Shown: positions 10,850 to 20,197, numbered from the stretch's first letter. The stretch: 64,000 bases of DNA from Methylobacterium thuringiense (GCF_022179645.1 NZ_BPRA01000002.1:62001-126000), one strand, 5' to 3'. A program made the numbers and translations. Notes: generated from the sequence alone by a model not told the origin.

Positions 10850-10927
10850 TTTTCCTTTTCTAAGCTCGTCGCTCAGTTCAGATGCCAAGCGTCGCCGCGA
10901 TCGAGTCGCGCCGCCGGACGAGACACG

Positions 10928-11284
10928 ATGAAGATCACCCAGGCCTTCACCTTCGAGGCGGCGCACCGCCTGCCGAACGTGCCGCAGACGCATCGCTGCT
11001 TCCGCATGCATGGGCATTCCTATCGCGTCGAGCTGCAGGTCTCCGGTGCGGTGGACGGCGACAGCGGCTGGGTCATCGACTTCTACGACGTCGAGAGCGC
11101 CTTCGCGCCGATCCTCGACCAGCTCGACCACCACTGCCTCAACGAGATCGAAGGTCTCGCCAATCCCACCGCCGAGCACATCGCGGCCTGGATCTGGCAT
11201 AAGACCAAGCCGGTGCTGTCCGGCCTCTCCTCCGTCAAGGTGTTCGAGACGCCGCTTTCGTGGGCGGAGTATGACGGCGACTGA
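10928..11284 (+). CDS. queD: 6-carboxy-5,6,7,8-tetrahydropterin synthase QueD
   Basis: Converts dihydroneopterin triphosphate to 6-carboxytetrahydropterin in queuosine synthesis. 118 residues, normal length. Zinc ligands are the His in FEAAHRLP and the two in MHGHSY; the catalytic Cys lies in [33 protein letters not shown] and the C-terminal [13 protein letters not shown] complete the family pattern. Its end overlaps queC by 14 nt, so the two are co-translated. queE is not in this window. Confidence 0.95.
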   Translation: MKITQAFTFEAAHRLPNVPQTHRCFRMHGHSYRVELQVSGAVDGDSGWVIDFYDVESAFAPILDQLDHHCLNEIEGLANPTAEHIAAWIWHKTKPVLSGLSSVKVFETPLSWAEYDGD

Positions 11285-11990
11285 CGGTTTTGACGACGGC
11301 GCGCTGGTTCTGTTCTCGGGCGGACAGGATTCGGCGACCTGCCTCGCCTGGGCGCTCGACCGCTTCCCCCGCGTCGAAACCCTCGGTTTCGATTACGGCC
11401 AGCGCCACCGCATCGAGCTCGAATGCCGCGCCGGCCTGCGCAAGGGCCTCACGAGCCTCGACCAGACCTGGTGGCGCCGGCTCGGCCGCGACCACACCAT
11501 CGATCTCGCGGCGCTCGGCGAGGTCTCGGACACTGCGCTGACCCGCGAGACCGAGATCGCGATGGAGGCCGACGGCCTGCCCAACACCTTCGTGCCGGGC
11601 CGCAACCTCGTCTTCCTCACCTTCGCCGCCGCCCTCGCCTATCGCCGGGGCCTGCGCCACATCGTCGGCGGCATGTGCGAGACCGACTATTCCGGCTACC
11701 CGGATTGCCGCGACGACACCATCAAGGCGCTCCAGGTCGCGCTCAACCTCGGCATGCAGCGCCGCTTCGTCCTCCACACCCCCCTGATGTGGCTCGACAA
11801 GGCCGCGACCTGGGCGCTGGCCGAAGACCTCGGCGGCAAGCCGCTGGTCGACCTCGTCGTGGAGGGCAGCCACACCTGCTATCTCGGCGAGCGCGGCGCG
11901 CGGCACGCCTGGGGATACGGCTGCGGGATGTGCCCGGCATGCGCGCTGCGGGCGAAGGGGTTTGCGCGGTACGTGGCCGGCGGCGCCTGA
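11271..11990 (+). CDS. queC: 7-cyano-7-deazaguanine synthase QueC
   Basis: ATP-dependent formation of preQ0 from 7-carboxy-7-deazaguanine. 239 residues from the ATG at 11271. The PP-loop [16 protein letters not shown] lies near the N-terminus, followed by [32 protein letters not shown] and [16 protein letters not shown] are family signatures. The zinc site is formed by the C-terminal cysteines (SHTCYLGE, then CGMCPAC). It overlaps queD; co-expression provides preQ0 for tRNA queuosine. Confidence 0.95.
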   Translation: MTATDGFDDGALVLFSGGQDSATCLAWALDRFPRVETLGFDYGQRHRIELECRAGLRKGLTSLDQTWWRRLGRDHTIDLAALGEVSDTALTRETEIAMEADGLPNTFVPGRNLVFLTFAAALAYRRGLRHIVGGMCETDYSGYPDCRDDTIKALQVALNLGMQRRFVLHTPLMWLDKAATWALAEDLGGKPLVDLVVEGSHTCYLGERGARHAWGYGCGMCPACALRAKGFARYVAGGA

Positions 11991-12044
11991 AACGCACTTC
12001 GAATCTGGCCATTGCGGGCTCGGCGAAGCAATGACGATTGCGAT

Positions 12045-12515
12045 TCAGGTTCCCAGTACGCTCAACAACAGCTCCCGCCGGTGCCCCCGGTCCCGGTGCT
12101 CAATCAAGTAGATCCCCTGCCATGTCCCGAGCCCCAGCCGCCCGTCGATCAGCGGTATGCTCACGCTCGAATCCGTCACCATCGTCCGAATATGCGCCGG
12201 CATGTCGTCCGGCCCCTCCATCCCATGCACGTATCCCGCGTGACGCGGGGCGAGGCCGTCCAGCGCCGTCATCAGGTCGGTCTGCACGTCCGGGTCGGCG
12301 TTCTCCTGGATGGTGAGGGAGGCCGAGGTGTGCCGGCAGAACACCGTGACGAGGCCGGTCTGCAGGCCGCTCTCGCGCACGAAGGCGGCGACCGCGCTCG
12401 TGACGTCCGTGAAACCCTGGCCCGGCGTCGAGACCGTGAACCGGGCGCTCGCCTGCCGGGTCACGGGGCCGCTCGCAAAACCCTCGATCGCGCCGATCTT
12501 GCCCGCCTGCCTCAT
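12045..12515 (-). CDS. YjbQ family protein (UPF0047, secondary thiamine-phosphate synthase)
   Basis: 156 residues. The family signature HTSASLTIQENADPDVQTDL is followed by GYVHGMEGPDDMPAHIRTM and the C-terminal GRLGLGTWQGIYLIEHR (conserved H-x-Ser-xxx-GT-Q-I pattern). Some members have weak thiamine-phosphate synthase activity, but the physiological role is unsettled. The ATG at 12515 overlaps the stop of the upstream DNA ligase gene by 4 nt (ATGA), so it is the last gene of a coupled three-gene operon. Confidence 0.88.
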   Translation of the reverse strand: MRQAGKIGAIEGFASGPVTRQASARFTVSTPGQGFTDVTSAVAAFVRESGLQTGLVTVFCRHTSASLTIQENADPDVQTDLMTALDGLAPRHAGYVHGMEGPDDMPAHIRTMVTDSSVSIPLIDGRLGLGTWQGIYLIEHRDRGHRRELLLSVLGT

Positions 12516-14494
12516 ATCTTCGTCTCCATCGTCGCGCCCGGCGCGATCTCGCGTTCGCCACGTTCCAGAATCCGTTCCAGCGCCTCGACCCGGTCGGCCT
12601 CCGCGGGCGGCTTGTCCCAGCGGATGCGACTGACGCGGGGGAAGCGCATAGCCACGCCCGACTTGTGTCGGGTCGAGCGCTGGACGCCCTCGAAGGCGAT
12701 CTCCAGCACGAGGCCGGCCTCGCGGCCATGGCCGACCTCGCGCACCGGGCCGAAGCGCTTGGTGGTGTTGTTGCGGACGTAGCGGTCGAGCTTTTGCAGC
12801 TCGGCATCGGTGAAGCCGTGATAGGCTTTCCCGACCGGCACGAGCTCTTCCGCGCCGTCCGCGCCCGCGCGCCAGCAGCCGAAGGTGTAGTCCGAATAGA
12901 AGGACGAGCGCTTTCCGTGCCCGCGCTGCGCGTACATCATCACCGCGTCGACGACGAAGGGCTCGCGCTTCCACTTCCACCACGGGCCCTTGGGGCGGCC
13001 GGGCTGGTAGGCGCTGTCGACGCGTTTCAGCATCACGCCCTCGATGGCGTCCGCATCCGCGCCGGCCCCGGCCGAGGCCGGATCGGCCCGCGCCGCGGCG
13101 AGGTCGTCCCAGGTCGCGAAGGGTACGAGCGGCGAGAGATCGATCCGCGCGTGATCGAGTTTCCTCACGAGTTTTTCCAGCGCGGCGCGCCGCTCCGTGA
13201 ACGGCAGCGGGCGCAGGTCCTCGCCGTCGCTTCCAAAAACATCGTACGCGCGGACGTGGGCCGGAAACTCTTCCAGGAGTTTCGGCGTCACCGCCTTCCG
13301 GTTGAGCCGCTGCTGCAGCACGTTGAAGCTCTGCACCCGGCTCTCGCGAAGAATCAGCAACTCTCCGTCGATCGCGCCCTCGAAGGTCACGGCCTCGGCG
13401 AGATCCGGGAATGCTCCGGTGATGTCTTCGCCGGTGCGGGAATAGACCTTGGCGACGTGCCGGCCCTCACGGTCACGGCCTCCGGCGAGCTGCACGCGGA
13501 TGCCGTCCCACTTCCACTCGGCCGAGAAATTGGCTGGGTCGAGTTTGTCGAGGTCGGCCTCGTCCTCGATCGGGTGTGAGAGCATCGGCGGACGGAACGG
13601 CGCCGGGTTGAGCGTCTCCGGCCGCTCGGCGCGGCCCTCGACCCAGGCAAAGAGCCCGGCATAGGGCGGTTCCAGCCCGTGCCAGACCTCTTCCACCGCA
13701 TCCGCCTCGTGGCCGCCCAGCGCCCCGACCGCCGTCTTGGCCAGCCGCGCCGAGACGCCGACGCGGAGGTTGCCGGTGACGAGCTTCAAGAGCGCCCAGC
13801 GCCCGGTCTCGTCGAGGGCGTCGAGCCAGTCGGCGAGATGGCCGGGAAGGTCTTTTTTCGCGGTGGTGGCCAGAGTCTCGACGACTTCGGAGAGGGTCGG
13901 GACGTGCGGGGGTGGGTTGTTGTGACCGGGGCCTGGTGAACCAACGCCCGCGGGGTGTGCGTCTCCTCTCCCCGCCCACATCTCGGGCTTGTCCGAGATC
14001 TGCTCTTGCCTGCCAAAATCGGGCATGCCCGATTTTGGTGGGGAGAGGGCTCTGCCGACTTTGTCGTCGGCAGAGCGAGCCGGCAGGCGACGGTGAGGGG
14101 GCGCATCCGAAAGTGCCTCCTCCGGCGAAGCCCCCTCACCTTCGCCCTTCGGGCTGGTCGCGCCGACGACAAGGTCGTCGCGACCCTCTCCCCGCGTGCG
14201 GGGAGAGGGGGGAGGCCCTTCCGGCCCCGGCCAGATCAGCGCCACCGTCTCCGCCAGATCGCCCACGTAGTTGTGCGACAGCCGGAACAGCACCGGGTCG
14301 ATCCGCTCTTCGACCAGCCCGCGGATCATGCCGGCCTTCGCCTCGCGAAACGTCAGCCCGCCGGTCATCGCGGCGAGCGCCCAGCCGCGCTCCGGGTCCG
14401 GCGTGCTCGCGAAAAAGTCCTGCAGCAGGCGCAGCTTGGCGTTGCGGCCCGGCTCGTAGGCGAGGCGGTCGAGAAGGTGGGCGAAGCGGTTCAT
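12512..14494 (-). CDS. ATP-dependent DNA ligase with repeat-derived insertion
   Basis: Seals nicks using ATP, accessory to the NAD-dependent LigA. 660 residues. An N-terminal DNA-binding domain (MNRFAHLLDRLAYEPGRNAK) is interrupted at about residues 94-176 by sequence encoded by a palindromic repeat (13967-14212). The adenylation domain has motif I KWDGIR, SRTGEDIT, motif III IDGELLI, motif IV EGVMLKR and motif V WWKWKRE; an OB-fold follows. This is the subgroup found next to a beta-lactamase-fold exonuclease. The start overlaps the exonuclease stop by 4 nt and the end overlaps yjbQ by 4 nt. The usual partner helicase and phosphoesterase of this repair set are not adjacent. Confidence 0.93.
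   Translation of the reverse strand: MNRFAHLLDRLAYEPGRNAKLRLLQDFFASTPDPERGWALAAMTGGLTFREAKAGMIRGLVEERIDPVLFRLSHNYVGDLAETVALIWPGPEGPPPSPRTRGEGRDDLVVGATSPKGEGEGASPEEALSDAPPHRRLPARSADDKVGRALSPPKSGMPDFGRQEQISDKPEMWAGRGDAHPAGVGSPGPGHNNPPPHVPTLSEVVETLATTAKKDLPGHLADWLDALDETGRWALLKLVTGNLRVGVSARLAKTAVGALGGHEADAVEEVWHGLEPPYAGLFAWVEGRAERPETLNPAPFRPPMLSHPIEDEADLDKLDPANFSAEWKWDGIRVQLAGGRDREGRHVAKVYSRTGEDITGAFPDLAEAVTFEGAIDGELLILRESRVQSFNVLQQRLNRKAVTPKLLEEFPAHVRAYDVFGSDGEDLRPLPFTERRAALEKLVRKLDHARIDLSPLVPFATWDDLAAARADPASAGAGADADAIEGVMLKRVDSAYQPGRPKGPWWKWKREPFVVDAVMMYAQRGHGKRSSFYSDYTFGCWRAGADGAEELVPVGKAYHGFTDAELQKLDRYVRNNTTKRFGPVREVGHGREAGLVLEIAFEGVQRSTRHKSGVAMRFPRVSRIRWDKPPAEADRVEALERILERGEREIAPGATMETKI
13967..14212. 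repeat. Composite palindromic repeat element inside the ligase gene
   Basis: A cluster of nested hairpins: ATCTCGG/CCGAGAT (13980-13999), a perfect 26-bp palindrome (14013-14038), GCTCTGCCGAC/GTCGGCAGAGC (14049-14076), an imperfect GTCGCG..CGCGAC stem near 14157-14183, and CCCTCTCCCCGC/GCGGGGAGAGGG (14184-14209). It is kept in frame in the ligase and translates into low-complexity Pro/Arg/Gly-rich sequence (PPPSPRTRGEGRDD). Such elements are normally intergenic in Hyphomicrobiales. Confidence 0.8.
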
Positions 14495-15549
14495 GCCGAG
14501 GCCTCGGCGGTCTCGGCGCCTTGCGCCGGATCGAACTCGGCCTCGCCGTCGTCGCCATAACCCAGCAGGTGCAGCGGTTTCGCCTTGATCCCTTCCGTGC
14601 CGCACCAATGCACCAGCGCGTCCTCCTGTCCGTGCGTCACCCAGACCTCCTCTGCGCCGGTCTCGCGGATGGTGCGGCAGAGGTCGGGCCAGTCGGAATG
14701 GTCGGAGATGACCAGCGGTAGCTCGACGCCCTTCTGGCGGGCGCGGGCGCGCACCCGCATCCAGCCCGAGGCGAAGGCCGTGACGGGGTCTGGAAACTTT
14801 CGCGACCAGACGTCCTGGATCGAGGAGGGCGGGCAGATCACGATGGCGCCGTGCAGATCTTTTCGCTCGGCGGCGGCGACCTTCGGCGTTTCGCCGAGGT
14901 CGATGCCTTCCTGCTTGTAGAGTTCGGTCAGCTTTTCCATCGCGCCGTGCAGGTGGATCGGCCGGTCCCAGCCCTCCTCCCGCAACAGCGCCATCACCCG
15001 CTGCGCCTTGCCGAGTGCGTAGGCGCCGACGATGTGGGCGCGTTCGGGAAACAGGGCGACCGAGTCGATCAGCTTGCGGACCTCACCGCGCGTATCGGGG
15101 TGCGTGAACACCGGCAGCCCGAAGGTCGCCTCGGTGATGAAGACGTCGCAGGGCACCACCTCGAAGGGCAGGCAGGTCGGGTCCGGCGCGCGCTTGTAGT
15201 CGCCCGAGACCACGATCCGTTTGCCGTCCTTCTCGATGGCGATCTGCGCCGAACCCAGGACGTGCCCGGCCGGTGCGAACCGCACGGTACCGTCACCGAT
15301 CTGCATGGCCTCGCCCAGGCGAGCCTCCTGCCGGGTCTCGCAGAAATCCGCGCCGTAGCGCACGGCCATGATCCGGAGGGTCTCGGGTGTGGCGAGCACG
15401 TGGGTGTGGCCCGAGCGGGCATGGTCGGCATGGCCGTGGGTGATGAGCGCGCGCTCCACCGGCCAGGTCGGGTCGACGTGGAAGCGCCCGAGCGGGCAAT
15501 ACAGGCCCTCCCGCGTCAGGGTGAGCAATTCGGAGGCGCTGATCGGCAT
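14491..15549 (-). CDS. Ligase-associated DNA exonuclease (metallo-beta-lactamase fold)
   Basis: 352 residues; belongs to the beta-CASP-like exonuclease family associated with bacterial ATP-dependent DNA ligases (TIGR04122 type). The metal-binding motif THGHADHARSG is near residue 40, VVSGDYKRAPDPT carries the Asp ligand, and VISDHSDWPDLC and VTHGQEDALVHW lie towards the C-terminus. The ATG at 15549 was chosen over the upstream ATG at 15627 because MPISASELLTLTREGLYCP is the natural family start. Overlaps the ligase by 4 nt and is divergent from the methyltransferase at 15599. Confidence 0.9.
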   Translation of the reverse strand: MPISASELLTLTREGLYCPLGRFHVDPTWPVERALITHGHADHARSGHTHVLATPETLRIMAVRYGADFCETRQEARLGEAMQIGDGTVRFAPAGHVLGSAQIAIEKDGKRIVVSGDYKRAPDPTCLPFEVVPCDVFITEATFGLPVFTHPDTRGEVRKLIDSVALFPERAHIVGAYALGKAQRVMALLREEGWDRPIHLHGAMEKLTELYKQEGIDLGETPKVAAAERKDLHGAIVICPPSSIQDVWSRKFPDPVTAFASGWMRVRARARQKGVELPLVISDHSDWPDLCRTIRETGAEEVWVTHGQEDALVHWCGTEGIKAKPLHLLGYGDDGEAEFDPAQGAETAEASA

Positions 15550-15598
15550 CGGGGCGCATATAGGGGGCGCCACACGCTCAGCACCCCGTACCCGACAC

Positions 15599-16537
15599 AT
15601 GTCCCGCCAGCATTCCTCCGGCGACATCCTCGCCGACCGCCGCTTCGCCTATGCGCGCGACTGCCTTGCCGAGGGCGACGCGCAGGCGGCCGTCGAGATG
15701 GCCGAGCAGGCATTGGAACTCGTGCCGCTCTACGCGCCGGCCTGGTTCCTGCTGGGACGGGCGCGGGAGGCCCGCTTCGTGACGTCGACGGAGCCGGCCG
15801 ACGAGCAGGCTGCCCGCACGGCCTATGCCTGCGCCCTCGACATCGACCCCGACGACTCTCTCGGCGCGCGTCTTCATCTCGCCGGCCTCGGCACGGGCGA
15901 CGCGCTCGCCGCGATCACGCCGGCTTATGTGCGGGCGCTGTTCGACGGTTACGCGCCGCGCTTCGAGCGCCACCTCGTCGGCGCTCTCGGCTATCGCGGA
16001 CCCGAACTGATCGTGGCGGCGCTCGACGCGCTGCCCGACGCGCCGGACGGCTTCGCGACCGGGCTCGATCTCGGCTGCGGCACCGGGCTGATGGGCAGGG
16101 CGCTCGCAGGCCGGGTCGGTCACCTGACCGGAATCGACCTCTCCCCCGCCATGCTCGCGCTGGCCGAACGCAGCGGATTCTATGCGCGCGTGGTCGAGGG
16201 CGAGCTGACGGCCTTTCTCGCCGGGCAGCCGCGCGGAAGCACCGATCTCGTCGTCGCGGCCGACGTTCTGATCTACCTGCCGGACCTGCGTCCGGTCTTC
16301 GCCGGCATCGGCCGGGTCCTTCAGCCGGGCGCGCTCGCTCTCGTCTCGGTGCAGTCGCATGAGGGCGCGGGCGTCGTTCTCGGATCGGATGGCCGCTACG
16401 CCCACGGCGATGCCCATCTACGCGCGGCGGTGGAGGGCACTGGCCTCGCTCTTGCGGCGATGCCGCCGGCGGCCGTGCGGCAGGAGCGGGGGCAGAATGT
16501 GCCGGGACGGATCGCAGTCCTGCGCAAACCCTGCTAG
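15599..16537 (+). CDS. SAM-dependent methyltransferase with N-terminal TPR-like region
   Basis: 312 residues. Residues 10-100 are helical and TPR-like (RRFAYARDCLAEGDAQAAVE, then LVPLYAPAWFLLGRARE). A class I methyltransferase domain follows with motif I GLDLGCGTGLMGRAL, motif II GIDLSPAMLALAE and motif IV DLVVAADVLIYLPDL. The substrate is unknown; the fused TPR region suggests a protein or complex-bound target. The ATG at 15599 begins immediately beside the divergent exonuclease start (49 bp apart). Confidence 0.88.
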   Translation: MSRQHSSGDILADRRFAYARDCLAEGDAQAAVEMAEQALELVPLYAPAWFLLGRAREARFVTSTEPADEQAARTAYACALDIDPDDSLGARLHLAGLGTGDALAAITPAYVRALFDGYAPRFERHLVGALGYRGPELIVAALDALPDAPDGFATGLDLGCGTGLMGRALAGRVGHLTGIDLSPAMLALAERSGFYARVVEGELTAFLAGQPRGSTDLVVAADVLIYLPDLRPVFAGIGRVLQPGALALVSVQSHEGAGVVLGSDGRYAHGDAHLRAAVEGTGLALAAMPPAAVRQERGQNVPGRIAVLRKPC

Positions 16538-16694
16538 CGCCAGGTTGTGCACGATCGACCGCGGCTGCATCATCCCGCAGAAGTTTTATTTTTGGCGGTG
16601 AACCCATCGCCGCCATCTGCCGTTTGCAGGCTTGGCCGCAGCCGGTACAAGCTTGGCTTTAGCCAAGTGAAGCAGAGCTCATCGGAGGAGTTGA

Positions 16695-17429
16695 ATGTCG
16701 GAGAAGGCCTTTCCTGCCAGTGCGACGACACGGATCCCATTCGCCGTCGCTCTTGCAACCCTGGCGGGTACTGCAGATTCGATCGGCTTCCTCGAATTCT
16801 CCCAGCTCTTCATGTCGTTCATGAGCGGCAACACCACGCGCTTCGGCGTCTCGGTGTCGAGCTTCGACTGGACCGGCACGACGCGCTTCGGCAGCGTCAT
16901 CGCGATGTTCTGCTTCGGCGCCTTCCTCGGCACGCTGATCGCCGCCTGGTCCGGCCGCTGGCGGCTGTCCACGCTGCTGATCATTCAAGCGGGCCTGTTC
17001 GCCGTCGGCCTGTACGTGCCGTTCGGTTCCGACGCCTTCCCGCTCCACGCCTATCCGATCGTGCTGGCGCTGGGCATCCAGAACGCGACGCTGCAGGACG
17101 AGGCCGGCCGCAGCTTGGCGCTGACCTACGTCACCGGCACGGTGGTGCGCTTCGGCGCGGGCCTCGCCAACATGCTCCTGCACGAGCCGGCGCCCTCGTT
17201 CTGGCTTCAGGCGCCGCTCTGGGCCGGCCTCACCGGCGGCGCGATCGGCGGCGGCTTCCTGCACCACCTCTACGGCGAGTCCGCGTTCCTGTTTCCCGCG
17301 GGTTTTGCGGCGTTTCTCGCGGTCGTGTCCCTTGGCCTGACGCTGGCACTGCCGGGCAGCAAGTACGTGTCCAGCGATAACGCGCCGCAGCCCGACGCGC
17401 ATCCCGACTCGCCGCCGACGACGCGCTGA
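16695..17429 (+). CDS. DUF1275 family (YoaK-like) membrane protein
   Basis: 244 residues with about six hydrophobic segments. The opening (ATLAGTADSIGFLEFSQLFM, then SFMSGNTTRFG) matches the DUF1275 signature (aG.vDa..fl......fvsnmtGNt). ALGIQNATLQDEAG and YVTGTVVRFGAGLA are also typical of the family. Transport function is suspected for the family but not proven. GGAG precedes the ATG by 7 nt (cggaggagttgaATG). It ends 3 bp before the convergent arfB stop. Confidence 0.88.
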   Translation: MSEKAFPASATTRIPFAVALATLAGTADSIGFLEFSQLFMSFMSGNTTRFGVSVSSFDWTGTTRFGSVIAMFCFGAFLGTLIAAWSGRWRLSTLLIIQAGLFAVGLYVPFGSDAFPLHAYPIVLALGIQNATLQDEAGRSLALTYVTGTVVRFGAGLANMLLHEPAPSFWLQAPLWAGLTGGAIGGGFLHHLYGESAFLFPAGFAAFLAVVSLGLTLALPGSKYVSSDNAPQPDAHPDSPPTTR

Positions 17430-17432
17430 GCC

Positions 17433-17855
17433 TCAATCGCTGCCTGCGTCTCCGCGCAGGCGTTTGACCGCACCGCGCCGGCTCTTGCTTTCGAGCCGGC
17501 GCGTCTTCGAGGCCAGCGTCGGCTTCGTCGGACGACGGGGCTTTGGCGGCACCGCCGCCTCCGCGACCAGTGCCGCGAGGCGCTCGCGGGCATCGGCCCG
17601 GTTTCGCTCCTGGGTTCGGTGCTGGCGGGCATCGATCACGATCACGCCGTCGTCGGTCAGCCGCCGGCCGGCGAGCTTCATCAGCCGCAGGGCGACGGGG
17701 TTCGGCAGCGAAGGTGAGCGCCGCACGTCGAAGCGGAGCTGAACCGCGCTCGCGACCTTGTTGACGTTCTGCCCGCCCGGCCCCGAGGCGCGCACGAAAT
17801 TTTCTTCGAGCTCACCCTCGTCGATGGCGATCTGTGGCGTGCATTGGAGCGCCAT
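17433..17855 (-). CDS. arfB: Alternative ribosome-rescue peptidyl-tRNA hydrolase ArfB
   Basis: Releases nascent chains from ribosomes stalled on non-stop mRNA. 140 residues. The catalytic GGQ is at 27-29 within ASGPGGQNVNKV, the release-factor-like domain is complete, and the C-terminal tail is very basic (KTRRLESKSRRGAVKRLRGD), as needed to occupy the empty mRNA channel. It sits 9 bp downstream of bolA on the same strand, so the two are probably co-transcribed. Confidence 0.95.
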   Translation of the reverse strand: MALQCTPQIAIDEGELEENFVRASGPGGQNVNKVASAVQLRFDVRRSPSLPNPVALRLMKLAGRRLTDDGVIVIDARQHRTQERNRADARERLAALVAEAAVPPKPRRPTKPTLASKTRRLESKSRRGAVKRLRGDAGSD

Positions 17856-17864
17856 CGGACGGGT

Positions 17865-18149
17865 TCAGCCCGCCTCGGCCGGCGTGCGGGCCTTGAGCGC
17901 CAGTGCGTGCAGGCCGCGCTCGAAGGCCGGCGCAAGGGCGCCGTTGACGAGGCGGTGGCGCTCGACCCGGCTCTTGCCCTCGAAGGCCGCCGAGACGACA
18001 TCCAACCGGAAATGCGTCTCGCCCTCCGGCCGGGCGCCGGAATGGCCGGCGTGGAGGTGGGACTCGTCGACGACGTCGAGGAAGCTCGGTGTGAGCTCCG
18101 CCTGCAGCGTCTGCCCGATCCAATCCTTCAATGTGCCCTGCCCGGTCAT
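17865..18149 (-). CDS. bolA: BolA family protein
   Basis: 94 residues. BolA-like KH-type fold with the FDVVDES-HLHAGHSGA region (invariant His of the family) and the C-terminal motif RLVNGALAPAFERGLHALAL. BolA proteins pair with monothiol glutaredoxins in Fe-S trafficking. The ATG at 18149 starts at the conserved N-terminus; an upstream ATG at 18212 adds 21 unconserved residues. Divergent from the J-domain gene, an arrangement conserved in many alphaproteobacteria. Confidence 0.9.
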   Translation of the reverse strand: MTGQGTLKDWIGQTLQAELTPSFLDVVDESHLHAGHSGARPEGETHFRLDVVSAAFEGKSRVERHRLVNGALAPAFERGLHALALKARTPAEAG

Positions 18150-18270
18150 CGTCGTCTCCACCTGTTTCGGGGCCGGCGGGAGGGTCGGAGCGTCAACCCC
18201 GAAACCCTGCATGCGTCATCAGGCCCGCCGGGCTTGTGTCTCCGGTCCGTCCCCTCATAATCGCGTCGTC

Positions 18271-18948
18271 ATGGATCTCAACTCGCCGCTGTTCGACAGC
18301 ATCCGCATCAAGCCGACCTGCGACGAGCCGAAGACGGGCTCCGCGAAGGGCCGCGGCAAAGGATCGAGCAAGGCGAGCGCCGGGCAGACCGCGACGGGCG
18401 ATGCGCTCTGCGAGGTGCCCGGCTGCACCCATGCGGGGCTCTATCGCGCGCCCAAGGGCCGCAAGCACGAGGGGCAGTACCACCGCTTTTGCATCGACCA
18501 CGTGCGGGCCTACAACGCCTCCTACAACTACTTCGACGGCATGAACGACGACGCCGTCCAGGCCTTCCAGAAGGACGCCGTGATCGGCCATCGCCCGACC
18601 TGGGCCATGGGCACCGGCGGCCGTCCCGCCGAGGGCAAGAAGCCCGAGACCGAGCGCGACTGGGCCTATGCCGACCCGTTGGGCGTGCTGCGCGCGGCCG
18701 GCGTCGCCGGCAAGGAGCGCCGTGCGCCGCCCGAGCCGATGCGGCCGCGTCTCTCGCCGGCCGCCCGCAAGGCGCTCGACGTGCTCGGCCTCGACGACAC
18801 CGCCGATACCGCCGCGATCAAGGCGCAGTACAAGACCCTGGTGAAGCGCTTCCACCCCGACGCGAATGGCGGCGACCGTTCCTTCGAGGACCGCCTGCGC
18901 GACATCATCCGGGCTCACGACGTGCTGCGTGCGGCCAACCTCTGCTGA
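18271..18948 (+). CDS. J-domain (DnaJ-class) protein
   Basis: 225 residues with the J domain at the C-terminus: LSPAARKALDVLGLDDTAD, then IKAQYKTLVKRFHPDANGGD containing the HPD tripeptide that stimulates Hsp70 ATPase. The N-terminal part has a Lys/Ser-rich linker and a Cys/His region (CEVPGCTHAGLYRAPKG, then HRFCIDHVRAYN) that may bind zinc. It is the alphaproteobacterial type of J protein located between bolA and cobS. The exact client is unknown. Confidence 0.92.
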   Translation: MDLNSPLFDSIRIKPTCDEPKTGSAKGRGKGSSKASAGQTATGDALCEVPGCTHAGLYRAPKGRKHEGQYHRFCIDHVRAYNASYNYFDGMNDDAVQAFQKDAVIGHRPTWAMGTGGRPAEGKKPETERDWAYADPLGVLRAAGVAGKERRAPPEPMRPRLSPAARKALDVLGLDDTADTAAIKAQYKTLVKRFHPDANGGDRSFEDRLRDIIRAHDVLRAANLC

Positions 18949-19189
18949 GACGCGCCGCCCCTGCGCGTTCACGGCATGAAGGATGCGACCGCGCAGGGGC
19001 GGCAATCGGCGCGCGGGGGACTATATCCTGCCCGACCCCTTGGCGTCCGCCGGGAGCGGCGACTAAGGATGACGTCTGCAGCCCGTCCATCCAGCGGCTC
19101 TCCCCGGAGCCGGGCGGATGTCAACGAACAGATGCGGACGCGTGCGCTGGCGAGCTTTCGCCGACGCCCGCGCCCCAAAGAGGCCTTTC

Positions 19190-20173
19190 ATGCTTTCTGA
19201 CGACACGTACGCCTCGCTCCCCGATCGGGAAGTCTCCGTCCGCGAGGCCTTCGGCATCGACCTCGACCTCAAGGTGCCGGCTTTCGCCAAGGCCGAGGAG
19301 CATGTGCCGGACCGCGACGAGGATTACATCTTCGACCGCGAGACCACGCTCTCGATCCTGGCCGGCTTCGCCCGCAACCGCCGCGTCATGGTCACCGGCT
19401 ATCACGGCACCGGCAAGTCGACCCACATCGAGCAGGTCGCCTCGCGGCTGAACTGGCCCTGCGTCCGGGTGAACCTCGACAGCCACATCTCGCGCATCGA
19501 CCTCGTCGGCAAGGACGCTATCGTCCTGCAGGACGGCAAGCAGGTCACCGCCTTCCAGGATGGCATCCTGCCCTGGGCGCTGCAGAACAACGTCGCCCTC
19601 GTCTTCGACGAGTACGACGCCGGCCGCCCCGACGTGATGTTCGTGATCCAGCGCGTGCTCGAAGTCTCGGGCCGGCTGACGCTGCTCGACCAGAAGCGCG
19701 TGATCCGCCCGCACCCCGCCTTCCGCCTCTTCGCCACCGCCAACACGGTCGGCCTCGGCGACACCTCGGGCCTCTATCACGGCACGCAGCAGATCAATCA
19801 GGGCCAGATGGACCGCTGGTCGATCGTCACGACGCTGAATTACCTGCCGCACGACCGCGAGGTCGAGATCGTGCTGTCGAAGGCGGTCCACTATCGCAAC
19901 GAGCAGGGCCGCGACCTCGTCAACCGCATGGTGCGCGTGGCCGACCTGACCCGCAACGCCTTCGTCAACGGCGACCTGTCGACGGTGATGAGCCCGCGCA
20001 CGGTGATCACCTGGGCCGAGAACGCCGACATCTTCAAGGATATCGGCTTCGCCTTCCGCGTCACCTTCCTGAACAAGTGCGACGAGCTGGAGCGCCCGCT
20101 CGTCGCCGAGTTCTACCAGCGTGCCTTCGGCAAGGAACTGCCGGAGAGCGCGGTGAACGTTGCGTTGAGCTGA
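19190..20173 (+). CDS. cobS: Cobaltochelatase subunit CobS
   Basis: AAA+ ATPase subunit that with CobT and CobN inserts cobalt into hydrogenobyrinic acid a,c-diamide in aerobic B12 synthesis. 327 residues. Walker A is GYHGTGKST (70-78) and Walker [10 protein letters not shown] (D140, E141). Sensor motif [11 protein letters not shown] is present, as is [11 protein letters not shown]. The ATG at 19190 has AAGAGG 7 nt upstream. A DUF29 gene lies between it and cobT. Confidence 0.96.
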   Translation: MLSDDTYASLPDREVSVREAFGIDLDLKVPAFAKAEEHVPDRDEDYIFDRETTLSILAGFARNRRVMVTGYHGTGKSTHIEQVASRLNWPCVRVNLDSHISRIDLVGKDAIVLQDGKQVTAFQDGILPWALQNNVALVFDEYDAGRPDVMFVIQRVLEVSGRLTLLDQKRVIRPHPAFRLFATANTVGLGDTSGLYHGTQQINQGQMDRWSIVTTLNYLPHDREVEIVLSKAVHYRNEQGRDLVNRMVRVADLTRNAFVNGDLSTVMSPRTVITWAENADIFKDIGFAFRVTFLNKCDELERPLVAEFYQRAFGKELPESAVNVALS

Positions 20174-20197
20174 GCTGATAGGCACGCGCGAGGAGCT

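Noticed and set aside
13967-14212. CRISPR array
   Set aside because: The repeats are different palindromes without equal spacers or repeated units.
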